DNA of 64,000 nucleotides from Leptotrichia wadei (GTDB lineage Bacteria; Fusobacteriota; Fusobacteriia; Fusobacteriales; Leptotrichiaceae): NCBI RefSeq assembly GCF_007990445.1, contig NZ_AP019841.1, positions 1,674,001 to 1,738,000 of the forward strand, read 5' to 3'. Shown piece by piece: positions 17,634 to 25,596 of this stretch (position 1 is its first letter; each line of letters starts with the position of its first letter). The notes under the pieces were generated by a model. It saw only the letters and a program-made list of their open reading frames with translations, ran no database searches and was not told where the DNA came from. The position numbers and the translations under genes were made by a program.

Positions 17634-20102
17634 TTACTTCATTCTCTCTAAAATCTCATTTTTACTTCCAACTATTTTATTCCTTGGAAGAGCAGCCAAA
17701 AATTTCTTCCCATACATTTTTTTTATTACTCTATTATCAAGAATAATTATATTTCCGCTATCTGACTTGCTTCTAATAAGCCTTCCAACTCCCTGCTTAA
17801 ATTTAATCACAGCCTGCGGGACTTGATAATCATTAAACGGATTTTGTCCATTCCTTTTTATATTTTCAATAATCGCCTCTGTCACAGGATCGTTCGGCAC
17901 CTTAAACGGCAGTTTTGTAATAATTACCGATTTCAGCTGATCTCCCTGCACATCGACACCTTCCCAGAAACTGTCTGTCCCAAATAATACTGGATTTTTA
18001 GAATTTTTAAATATTTCAATCATTTCATGCCGTGGAAAGTCATTTTGCCTTATAAGCGTATATTCCTTTTGCGAAAGCCGTGTTTTTAGCCGGCTATACA
18101 AAAAATTCAAGGTACTATACGAAGTAAATAACAAAAAGCAATGTCCCTTCGTACTTTTTATCACTTCTTCAACAAATCCTTCCAAATCTCTCATAAATTC
18201 AGTATTCGTTGGATCAAGCGCATCTTCTGGAATATAGACCTTCATTTGCTTTTCATAGTCAAACGGCGATTTTACAATTTTTTCATCTATTTTTTTGGGA
18301 TTTTCCTTCACAAGCCCAACACTTTTTTTATAATAGTCAAATTTATTGTCAACAGCAAGTGTCGCCGAAGTAAAAATCATTCTATCCAATTTATTAAACA
18401 AATTATCATTCAGTTCATCTGAAATATCAAAAGGTGTTGCGTACAATTTCACATTTGGACGTACTGTCGTAACATTTGCCCAGTAAACATAGCCTTCCTC
18501 TTTCCCTTCCAAAATAAACTCAAACTTTTTATAATATTGCTTCAGCCTTTCATAATATCTTGAAAATTCAAATAAAAATCCATCTTTATCTTCAAGATTA
18601 TAATTATTCACTTTATTTAGAAATTTATTAATTTTCATAACCAAATTTCCATAAATTTCCTTAAACTGGCTATTTAATTCCATAGTTTCACGAAATAATT
18701 TATTACTTCGCATTTTTTCTTTATCAATTTTTGCTTTGATTTCCCTATTGTCATTATTTTCCGAAAAAAGAAAAGTCAACTTATCAAAAATATCAATTCC
18801 CTTATCATAAAATTTATTTAGCTCTTCAACAACATTTTCCTGCAATTCATCAACTTCCTTATATTCTTCACTCGAAAGGCTTTCATTCAAATAAGCCAGA
18901 AGTTTTACAAGAGCCCCGCCATTGCTTGATTTTACAACACGCTTATTATAAATATTTCCCATAAGCCGTCCAAAGGAAATTTTTGACGTTTCAAAAGTAA
19001 AATAATTTCTAGCAGTATCTTCAATATTATGCGCTTCATCAAAAACTAAAATATCATAATTTGGCAAAATTGAATAATTTGTATAAAATCCCGTCTGATT
19101 TCTAATTGCCAAATCAGCAAAGAACATATGATGGTTCACAATAAGAAGTGTCGCATCTGAAATATTTTTTCTTGCATTAAAAAAATGACATTTTGAATAA
19201 TATGGGCATTTTACGCCTTTACACATATCAGCTTCACTATTCACTTTTTCCCAAATACTGTTTGAAATCTCATATTTCAGTTCATTCCTGTCACCTGTCT
19301 TCGTAACCTTTTTATCCCATTCTATAAGATTTCTTATAATATTTTTTTCCTTTTTTTCATCTTCCGTATCCGTTTCCTTATCAACAACCTCCAAATTATA
19401 AAGTTTCCTTTTACAAAGATAATTTCCTCTTCCCTTTACAATCTGATAATCAAAATCTTCATCAATAATTTTTTTCAAAAGTGGAATATCCTTATTAATA
19501 AGCTGTTCCTGCAAATTAATTGTATTTGTAGAAACAATTACTTTTAAATTATTTTCAATGGCATAAATCAATGTAGGTAAAAGATAAGCAATCGTTTTTC
19601 CAGTTCCAGTCCCAGCCTCCACTATCAGCTTTTTATTCTCATTCATACTTTTTTCAATAAACTTAGCCATCTCATACTGCTCCCGCCGTACTTCAAACTT
19701 TCCAAAATTTTTATGAATAATCCCATTTTCTCCAAAATAATCATCAATATCAATTTTTATAAATTCCCTTAAAGGCACAACCACACAAATATCATCCACA
19801 TCATTATTTACAATATACGAAGCTCCACCAACTTCTCCATACATACTAGAAATATTCACATCCTCATCAGATGGAATCAGCACTCCAGATGGATGATTAT
19901 GTATTATAACCTCATTTTTTCTCATCATATTCAGCAACGCAGCAACAGAGCCAGCATTTCCTCTAGCAATAACCTCAACTTCAGAAACAACTCCATTCTT
20001 ATCAGGAATTCCCCTAAAAAATATCTCATTCCCGCCATATTTCTTTATTTCTGACCGCATCCCGCTTGCCACTTTTTCACTAATAAATTCAGAAATTTTC
20101 AT
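17634..20102 (-). CDS. DinG-family helicase with an N-terminal JAMM (RadC/MPN-like) domain
   Basis: The 822-residue protein joins two domains. Residues 1-115 carry a JAMM metal-binding motif, with His68 and His70 in HNHPSG, then Ser78 and Asp81; Glu26 is a candidate catalytic Glu. From about residue 140 it is a DinG/XPD-type superfamily 2 helicase. Walker A is EAGTGTGKT (162-170). Iron-sulfur cysteines lie in YLCKRK and CKGVKCPYYSKC. The DEAH box is in FDEAHNIED, and motif VI is QGVGRLIRS. Ordinary DinG proteins have either no N-terminal domain or an exonuclease domain. The start at 20102 is fixed by AGGAGG, and an upstream in-frame start is rejected. It probably acts in DNA repair or R-loop removal. 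Confidence 0.9.
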   Translation of the reverse strand: MKISEFISEKVASGMRSEIKKYGGNEIFFRGIPDKNGVVSEVEVIARGNAGSVAALLNMMRKNEVIIHNHPSGVLIPSDEDVNISSMYGEVGGASYIVNNDVDDICVVVPLREFIKIDIDDYFGENGIIHKNFGKFEVRREQYEMAKFIEKSMNENKKLIVEAGTGTGKTIAYLLPTLIYAIENNLKVIVSTNTINLQEQLINKDIPLLKKIIDEDFDYQIVKGRGNYLCKRKLYNLEVVDKETDTEDEKKEKNIIRNLIEWDKKVTKTGDRNELKYEISNSIWEKVNSEADMCKGVKCPYYSKCHFFNARKNISDATLLIVNHHMFFADLAIRNQTGFYTNYSILPNYDILVFDEAHNIEDTARNYFTFETSKISFGRLMGNIYNKRVVKSSNGGALVKLLAYLNESLSSEEYKEVDELQENVVEELNKFYDKGIDIFDKLTFLFSENNDNREIKAKIDKEKMRSNKLFRETMELNSQFKEIYGNLVMKINKFLNKVNNYNLEDKDGFLFEFSRYYERLKQYYKKFEFILEGKEEGYVYWANVTTVRPNVKLYATPFDISDELNDNLFNKLDRMIFTSATLAVDNKFDYYKKSVGLVKENPKKIDEKIVKSPFDYEKQMKVYIPEDALDPTNTEFMRDLEGFVEEVIKSTKGHCFLLFTSYSTLNFLYSRLKTRLSQKEYTLIRQNDFPRHEMIEIFKNSKNPVLFGTDSFWEGVDVQGDQLKSVIITKLPFKVPNDPVTEAIIENIKRNGQNPFNDYQVPQAVIKFKQGVGRLIRSKSDSGNIIILDNRVIKKMYGKKFLAALPRNKIVGSKNEILERMK

Positions 20103-20161
20103 TTTTCCTCCTATACTAAAGATTTTACTATATAAAAAGTTTTTTTTCAACTTTTCTTTAC

Positions 20162-20195
20162 AAAAAAATAACCATTGCTTATACAACAATGATTA
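20162..20195 (-). terminator. terminator after the DUF333 gene
   Basis: On the minus strand TAATCATTG pairs with CAATGGTTA around a nine-base loop, then TTTTTTT follows. It lies just beyond the DUF333 gene stop and before the helicase gene. Confidence 0.75.
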
Positions 20196-20216
20196 TTTAC
20201 TTAGAAATTGATTTTC

Positions 20217-20579
20217 TTATTTTTTATTATTTTCAGGAACTCCCTTTTCTGTCAAATCATGATTTTTTCTATAAAATTCCCATTCGTCAACTTCTTTACC
20301 ATCCTTAAATTTACAAATTCCATATTCACTTCCATCTTTATCCTGTTTTATAATCGACTCGCCACCTTGTTCCACACAATAAACCGAAGCAGGATTACCC
20401 ATTCCAATCATTTTTTGTTCAGGAAAATCTTCATTTAAATCCTTATTTTCATTATTTTTAACAGAAACATTCTGATTTATTCCCACTGGTTTTGCCACCT
20501 TTCTACTTACATCCTTGCTATGTGCCTCCAACGACATCGATAATAATCCAACCAATAAAATTCCAAATACTTTTTTCAT
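20217..20579 (-). CDS. exported DUF333 domain protein
   Basis: The 120-residue protein has an N-terminal signal segment (about 3-19) and a Lys/Asn linker. The DUF333 module lies at about residues 60-110: GNPASVYCVEQGGE, then a DGSEYGICKFKDGKEVDEWEFYR block with two conserved cysteines that could form a disulfide. DUF333 proteins are small exported proteins sometimes labelled hemolysin-like. Their function is unknown. It is a single gene with its own terminator. Confidence 0.8.
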   Translation of the reverse strand: MKKVFGILLVGLLSMSLEAHSKDVSRKVAKPVGINQNVSVKNNENKDLNEDFPEQKMIGMGNPASVYCVEQGGESIIKQDKDGSEYGICKFKDGKEVDEWEFYRKNHDLTEKGVPENNKK

Positions 20580-20802
20580 TTTTCCTCCTTATTATTTCAC
20601 TTTTGTATTATTTATAGAAATCTGTAACCTTAATTTCTATAATTTTATCTTTTACAATTATCCATAAACAGTTATAACCTTAAAATTAATTTATCATTGT
20701 AGACGATTACGATTCCTATATTTTACATGTATTATACAAAATTTCTATATATTAATCTATATTTTTACCTTAATTCCATATTTTTATTTCATTATTTATC
20801 AA

Positions 20803-22032
20803 TTACCCAATTTCTTCAAAATAGTTTTTCTGCAATCCATAAGTCGATATTTTCCGATTAACCAAATAAGCAAAAATCACAATTATCACAAAAAATGGCA
20901 AATTATTAAATCCAAAAACTTCTCCGCCAATAAAAATTGGTGCCAGTAAAGTATTTGTCGCACTTCCAAATACACTTATATAACCTGCAGCTGCAACAAA
21001 TTCAATCGGCAGACCAAAGAAAATCGCTATCACAACACCCAATGAAGCTCCAATTGAAAATAGTGGCGTCACTTCTCCACCTTGAAATCCAGCAGCCAAT
21101 GTCAATGTTGTCAATAACAATTTTAATATCCAGTCATATCCAAAAATTTGTTTCCCTGAAAAACTGTTTTCAATTAAATTTGTTCCAAGCCCAGTATATC
21201 GACCTTTGTGCAATAATAAAAGTATTACGCTAAGAAAAATTCCGATAAGAAAAATTCGATAATATGGATTTTTAATTTTTTCTGTAGCAAATTTTTTCAA
21301 AAAACTTTGTAAATAGACAAATAAATTTCCAGCAATTCCAAAAATTATTCCTAAAATTGCAAATTTTACAAATGTCATTGGAGTTATTGATAAAGTTATA
21401 TTTACAATATGAGTAAACTTTTCCAATCCTAAAAAAGATGAAGTCCAACTGGCAGTAAATGCTGCAACAATAGCTGGAAGCAAAGCATACAACTGCAAAT
21501 TTCCCAATGCTAAAACTTCTAAACCAAAAAATAACGCTGCAATCGGTGTTTGAAACAATCCTCCAAAACCTGCCGCCATTCCTGTTACCAAAAAGACTTT
21601 AGACTTATCAGGAAAATTAAAGTACTTATTAAATCTATGGGAAAGCGTCGCCCCTAGCTGCACAGCAACTCCTTCACGCCCAGCACTTCCTCCAAACAAA
21701 TGCGTAATCCAAGTCGCAACCGTCACAATTGGAACAAGTCTCAAAGGAATTTCCTTTTCAGTCCCATGACCAACTTCAAAAATTAGTCCCATCCCCTTGC
21801 CAGTCTTCCCAGCAAATTTTTGATAAATAAAAACAATCAAAAGTCCAGCCAAAGCCAAAAAAGGCACAAAATAATACAAATATCCCTTCCGAATATCTCC
21901 AATTAAAAGCAATCCTCTTCCAAAAATCGTATCAATTATTCCAACGATAAGACCAATAATAATACTTGCTATTATCAATTTTAAATACAGAAAATACGAA
22001 TGTTGATAGCTTTCTTTTATATTTTTTAACAC
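20803..22032 (-). CDS. CLC-family anion transporter, possibly of the fluoride-exporting branch
   Basis: The 409-residue protein has about ten hydrophobic helices and no cytoplasmic regulatory domain. The CLC gating region reads GGSAGREGVAVQLGA, with the gating glutamate at about 120, and a late GGEVTPLFSIGASLGV is present. The usual GSGIP selectivity motif is replaced by GKGMG (about 78-82). From memory, a methionine at this position marks CLC-F fluoride/proton antiporters, but I could not align it. The start is a GTG at 22032 behind AGAGGAG. It has a clear promoter of its own. No fluoride riboswitch consensus was seen between promoter and start. Confidence 0.85.
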   Translation of the reverse strand: MLKNIKESYQHSYFLYLKLIIASIIIGLIVGIIDTIFGRGLLLIGDIRKGYLYYFVPFLALAGLLIVFIYQKFAGKTGKGMGLIFEVGHGTEKEIPLRLVPIVTVATWITHLFGGSAGREGVAVQLGATLSHRFNKYFNFPDKSKVFLVTGMAAGFGGLFQTPIAALFFGLEVLALGNLQLYALLPAIVAAFTASWTSSFLGLEKFTHIVNITLSITPMTFVKFAILGIIFGIAGNLFVYLQSFLKKFATEKIKNPYYRIFLIGIFLSVILLLLHKGRYTGLGTNLIENSFSGKQIFGYDWILKLLLTTLTLAAGFQGGEVTPLFSIGASLGVVIAIFFGLPIEFVAAAGYISVFGSATNTLLAPIFIGGEVFGFNNLPFFVIIVIFAYLVNRKISTYGLQKNYFEEIG

Positions 22033-22092
22033 TTAACTTCTCCTCTCTAAAATTTATTAACATCAAATTGTTTGTACTAGGCTCCATTTAAA

Positions 22093-22122
22093 ATTATATT
22101 ATTTAGTGACAAGAAATGTCAA
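22093..22122 (-). promoter_or_regulatory. promoter of the CLC gene
   Basis: On the minus strand TTGACA (22117-22122) and TATAAT (22093-22098) are separated by 18 bases. They lie about 60 bases before the GTG start at 22032. Both hexamers match the consensus exactly. Confidence 0.85.
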
Positions 22123-22190
22123 CTCCTTGTAAAGAAGTCCATAACCATCTCGCTATTTATACTTGAACTATTTAAAATTAAATTATTAAA

Positions 22191-22240
22191 AATTATATAA
22201 ATTTATGGTTAAAGTAAAATAGTCATAACTTTTGGGTTCA
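22191..22240. repeat. dispersed AT-rich intergenic repeat, copy C (partial)
   Basis: It shares AATTATATAAATTT and AGTAAAATAGTCAT with the copies at 2363 and 4514 in the same order, then diverges before the AGTTTTACTAT part. Confidence 0.5.
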
Positions 22241-22246
22241 ATTATT

Positions 22247-23191
22247 CTACAAATTCCAAAATAAAATTTCAATATTTTCATTTCTAAAATTATTATCTCT
22301 TTCAACATTTTCAATTTTTTCATAAAAAACTTTATACATTTTGCTTTTATACTTAAAAACCTTCATTTTATCCAAATTCTTTTCCAAAAACGAGTTTTCA
22401 TAACTTCCAATCATAAAAAAATCACAATTATAGCCTTTATTTTGAACAAATTTTACAGCTTTTCTAAATTCATTTTTATTTTTTTTCTCATCTGCATTTT
22501 TTCCCTTTAAAACAAAATCCGTATACAAAAAATTTGAAATTTTATTAATTTCAGGCATTTCTGGATATCCAAAAAAAGCTATTACTTTCCTAAATTTATA
22601 CAAAAATTTATAAATTTTTTTGTAATCTTTCACAACATATTTTTTATTTGTCTTATTTTTCAGATGAATCTCAAAATTTCCATATTTCAAAATTTCTTCA
22701 TCCTTTACTATTAAATCACCCTTTTTCACATTTTTCAAGCTAAAAAATACAATATTTTTATAAAACTCATAAATTGGCATACTTTTTCGCCTTTTTGTCA
22801 AAATTTTTTGTGCTATTTTATTTTCTTCCAAAATAGTCGTAACTATGTTTTTTACCCCAAGTTTTTTTGCTTCTGTTATCAGCATTTCATAAGCCTTGCC
22901 AAAATTAACTTTATTCCGATACTCTTTTTTTATTCTAAATGAATTTAAATATCCGATATTATTTTTGAAAATTGAACAAGCTCCAACACCCACAAGATAA
23001 CCAGTTTTAACATCAATTCCTGCAACAATAATAGGTGTCTTTTCACTATCCTTTTGCAATGATTCAAATAAATTCGGCACTTTTTCATACATTACCTGTA
23101 CAAGCGACTCCATTTCTTCATCATTCAGAATATTTCTTATTTCATCACTGTAATCACTATTTTGAATAATTTTAAATTCTATTTTTTTCAT
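22247..23191 (-). CDS. GNAT-like acetyltransferase, probable two-lobed
   Basis: The 314-residue protein has a GNAT-type first half. The strand-turn-helix stretch is VAGIDVKTGYLVGVGACSI, then LNSFRIKKEYRNKVNFGKAYEMLI in place of the acetyl-CoA loop. A second half of similar size follows, with AVKFVQNKGYNCDFFMIGSYEN, suggesting a second degenerate GNAT lobe. The acceptor is unknown. Its start overlaps the end of the metallo-beta-lactamase-fold gene by 20 bases, so the two are co-expressed. The closeness of lipid-type acyltransferases downstream hints at a related pathway, but that is inference. Confidence 0.6.
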   Translation of the reverse strand: MKKIEFKIIQNSDYSDEIRNILNDEEMESLVQVMYEKVPNLFESLQKDSEKTPIIVAGIDVKTGYLVGVGACSIFKNNIGYLNSFRIKKEYRNKVNFGKAYEMLITEAKKLGVKNIVTTILEENKIAQKILTKRRKSMPIYEFYKNIVFFSLKNVKKGDLIVKDEEILKYGNFEIHLKNKTNKKYVVKDYKKIYKFLYKFRKVIAFFGYPEMPEINKISNFLYTDFVLKGKNADEKKNKNEFRKAVKFVQNKGYNCDFFMIGSYENSFLEKNLDKMKVFKYKSKMYKVFYEKIENVERDNNFRNENIEILFWNL

Positions 23192-23912
23192 CTTTCCCCA
23201 ATCTTCTGATTAAATCCCGTATTATAACTTCTTTCCCAGTTGCAGGAAAAATTTTATCATATCCATTCAGAATAATATTTTTCCAATTTTCAATCAACTC
23301 TTCCTTATTCTCCCCAAATAACGGAATTAACGGAATTTTAAAACATAAATTCTGAACCAGATCTCCACAAAATAAATATTTCTTATTATTTTTTTCATCA
23401 AAAACTGCAACCGAAACCGAATCATCTAAATGTCCTTTTGTTTCAATAATTTCCATATTTCCAAAACCATATTCTGAAAGTAAATTTTTTTTCTTTTGTA
23501 AAAAATCAATAAAAATCACCTTTTCCATATCAGTTTTCTCCAATTTTGGAAAGATATTTTTACTAAAATTCTTTTTACTTTTCAATTTTTTAGAAATTTT
23601 TTCTGTAAACGGATAAAATCCATTTGGAATAACACTTTTTCCTGTTACTAATACATTTTCAGAATTTTTATGTGCAATAACCCTAACATCTCCAATTTCA
23701 TCAACGAGCATTTTCAGATTTCCCACATGATCAGAATGAGAATGGCTTAGAACTATCACTTTTATCTTTTTTACATTTTCAATTTTCTGAATTATTTTCT
23801 TCAAAATTTTTTTCTTTTTCACATTTACTCCTGTATCCAGCAATAAATATTCATCATTTTTATTTTTAAATAAATACAAATTATTTAAACCAATTTTTAT
23901 TTTTTCTATCAT
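23172..23912 (-). CDS. metallo-beta-lactamase fold hydrolase
   Basis: The 246-residue protein has the MBL metal motif SHSHSDHVGNL near residue 60, a later CGDLV aspartate, and LLLDTGVNV at the fold's start. The nearest families are glyoxalase II-like and general MBL hydrolases of unknown substrate. The start is at 23912, ten bases after AAGGAG; an upstream in-frame start would be unsupported. It is translationally coupled to the GNAT-like gene. Confidence 0.85.
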   Translation of the reverse strand: MIEKIKIGLNNLYLFKNKNDEYLLLDTGVNVKKKKILKKIIQKIENVKKIKVIVLSHSHSDHVGNLKMLVDEIGDVRVIAHKNSENVLVTGKSVIPNGFYPFTEKISKKLKSKKNFSKNIFPKLEKTDMEKVIFIDFLQKKKNLLSEYGFGNMEIIETKGHLDDSVSVAVFDEKNNKKYLFCGDLVQNLCFKIPLIPLFGENKEELIENWKNIILNGYDKIFPATGKEVIIRDLIRRLGKDEKNRI

Positions 23913-24009
23913 TTTTAGAAAGCTCCTTGATGTTTTAATGAAAAAACTGCCAGTCCAGTAGATAGAACTGACAGGCATAAGGTGGGAAGAACAATGGGAA
24001 TTTACTTAA

Positions 24010-24081
24010 TTATTTTTGACTGCTAAAAAATAAAAAAGCAGCGATTATAACTGCTAAAACAGTCAAATCCCAGTTCATCAT
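24010..24081 (-). CDS. 23-residue hydrophobic peptide, type I toxin-like
   Basis: The ORF starts with two ATG codons behind a very strong ribosome site (GGGAGGTGG, eight bases away). It encodes MMNWDLTVLAVIIAAF followed by LFFSSQK. That is a single membrane helix with a short polar tail, the general form of type I toxins and other small membrane peptides. It has its own consensus promoter (24141-24169), and a CAAGG/CCTTG hairpin sits in the 5' leader. A terminator pointing the other way lies directly upstream, as expected if an antisense RNA crosses the gene. No sequence family was recognised. Toxicity is inferred from form only. Confidence 0.6.
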   Translation of the reverse strand: MMNWDLTVLAVIIAAFLFFSSQK

Positions 24082-24140
24082 TGAGACCACCTCCCAACAT
24101 ATCGAATATAACATCAAGGTTTGTGAAGCCTTGACAAATG

Positions 24141-24169
24141 ATTATAACATAAAAAAAAGTCCCATTCAA
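24141..24169 (-). promoter_or_regulatory. promoter of the 23-residue peptide
   Basis: On the minus strand TTGAAT (24164-24169) and TATAAT (24141-24146) are spaced 17 bases apart, about 60 bases before the ATG. The -35 element lies inside the terminator hairpin at 24151-24190. Confidence 0.75.
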
Positions 24170-24190
24170 TAATGAACAAGACTTTTTTTT
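24151..24190 (+). terminator. strong terminator upstream of the small peptide gene
   Basis: AAAAAAAAGTC and GACTTTTTTTT form an 11-base-pair stem with an 18-base loop and end in eight T on the plus strand. No annotated plus-strand gene precedes it, so it suggests an unannotated plus-strand RNA across 24010-24081. It is symmetric enough to act in both directions. Confidence 0.65.
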
Positions 24191-24303
24191 CACAATTTGT
24201 TACATTCAATCTGTTGGTTTTTGCTCAAAAATATTATAACACTTCTAAAGATAAATTTCAATACTAAAAAATTAATTTTTTTTATTTTCTGTGGTATAAT
24301 TTA

Positions 24304-24474
24304 GTGAACTGCTCCTGCTTTTAGAAGCGGGAGTTTCTTGGGAAGTATCTGCTTTTATTAGCCAAATATATTTACCAAGCTCTTCGGGAAGTCCCTGCCC
24401 TGATGTGTTTTATTATAAATATCAAGCAAAAAAGCAATTCATCTCCCACTTATAGAAGTCGGAGACTTCTTGCT
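24304..24474 (-). repeat. tnpB-less IS605-type relic (PATE-like), copy 1
   Basis: One end has the hairpin GCTTTTAGAAGC next to GTGAAC; the other has AATTCATCTCCC with a CTTATAGAAG hairpin, then TTCTTGC. These match the ends of IS200/IS605 elements and resemble the queA IStron ends. Between them a segment of about 80 bases (CTTGGGAAGTATCTGCTTTT through GTCCCTGCCCTGATGT) is nearly identical to copy 2 at 35880. No ORF is present. By analogy the conserved segment may be an omega-RNA scaffold, with the minus strand as the sense strand. Confidence 0.75.
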
Positions 24475-24513
24475 ATCTTTTTGTTAAATAGATTATATTT
24501 AAAGGAGCATTTT

Positions 24514-25377
24514 ATGAAAACAACCATAGATTTTATAATATTCTCAATTTTTTATATTTTTATAAAAATCTTTAATTTTCTTTCACCCAAAATTAGGCTA
24601 AAAATATCTGAATTTATTGGTGTTTTGCTTTTTTATCTCATTCCAAAAGGAAGAAAATTGTCGTATCGTAACTTAAATTTGATTTTAAATGAGCAAAATA
24701 GTTTTAATTATTCAAAGAAAAAAATTAAGGAAATTGCAATAAAATCTTATAAAAATACTGCAAAGTCGTTTTTACTGCCCTTCTGGATTTATGAATATTT
24801 TGAAAATTTTTCACCAAAAATATATAATTCTGAATTACTGGAAAAATTAAAGAGTGAAAATGAACGGATTATTCTTGTTACTTCACATTTTGGATTTTTT
24901 CATGCCAGCCTTTTTCCAACGAGAAACGATACAATGTTTATTCCTATTAGAATTATTCCAAACAAATTTATTGAATCTTATATGGATAAAATCCGTTTTA
25001 AGAATAACATGACTTATTTTCCAGAACAAAATTACAAATCTTTTTTGAAAAATAAAAATTCAAAGGGCGTTTTTGTGCTTTTAAGTGACGTACGAAAACC
25101 AGATGGGGATAAAATAGCATTTTTTGACTTACCTACAACTAATTCAGGCTTTCCTGCCTATTTTTCCAAGAAAGAGAATATTCCAATTGTTATTATTCAT
25201 AATGAAGTTGATGAGAATAATATTTGCCATATTTTTATAGACAAAATTATCCATCCTGAAAATTACAAAAATAGACACGAAATAATGAAATCTATTTTAG
25301 CTGAATATGAAAAAATTATCTTAAAACTGCCAGAACAATGGTTCTGGTTTCAGGACAGATGGCGGGATGGAATCTAA
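24514..25377 (+). CDS. LpxL/HtrB-type lysophospholipid or lipid A acyltransferase
   Basis: The 287-residue protein has an N-terminal membrane helix (about 4-25) and the LpxL-family pattern: PKGRKLSYRNLNLIL, then VTSHFGFFHASLF in place of the usual HxxxxE/D motif, then a SDVRKPDGDKIAFFDLP block, and PEQWFWFQDRW at the end. The family transfers acyl chains from acyl-ACP to a lipid acceptor at the inner membrane. It is on the plus strand, facing the radical SAM cluster end to end. The start at 24514 follows AAAGGAG. A longer reading from 24403 would begin inside the mobile relic and is rejected. Confidence 0.82.
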   Translation: MKTTIDFIIFSIFYIFIKIFNFLSPKIRLKISEFIGVLLFYLIPKGRKLSYRNLNLILNEQNSFNYSKKKIKEIAIKSYKNTAKSFLLPFWIYEYFENFSPKIYNSELLEKLKSENERIILVTSHFGFFHASLFPTRNDTMFIPIRIIPNKFIESYMDKIRFKNNMTYFPEQNYKSFLKNKNSKGVFVLLSDVRKPDGDKIAFFDLPTTNSGFPAYFSKKENIPIVIIHNEVDENNICHIFIDKIIHPENYKNRHEIMKSILAEYEKIILKLPEQWFWFQDRWRDGI

Positions 25378-25454
25378 TTTTTATTTTTTCTGTCCTTGAT
25401 TTTCAATAGACTTATTCGGAAACTTCTAAAATTTAATAAAACGAATATTCTGAA

Positions 25455-25476
25455 ACAAGGGGTCTTGACCCCTTGT
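25455..25476. repeat. GGGGTC palindromic repeat, copy 2
   Basis: ACAAGGGGTC and GACCCCTTGT form a perfect inverted repeat around TT, with arms identical to those at 4590-4613. It lies between two convergent genes, about 80 bases after the LpxL-like gene. Confidence 0.65.
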
Positions 25477-25596
25477 GGAAATAAAAAATTTAGGTTGTCG
25501 AACAGTTCTAATACATCTTTTAAAAACTTACTGAATCTGTTCAATAACATAAGGTTTTTTTATTCTCACAATACTTACGGCTTATTTTACTGAAAA

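Noticed and set aside
20103-20189. longer N-terminus of the JAMM-DinG protein
   Set aside because: The upstream codons read through the ribosome site AGGAGG. The ATG at 20102 follows that site at normal spacing.
22033-22140. fluoride riboswitch before the CLC gene
   Set aside because: No crcB-type pseudoknot consensus was recognised between the promoter and the start codon.
24403-24513. 37-residue N-terminal extension of the LpxL-like protein
   Set aside because: The extension would be encoded within the IS605-type relic. The ATG at 24514 has a proper AAAGGAG site and begins the conserved membrane helix.
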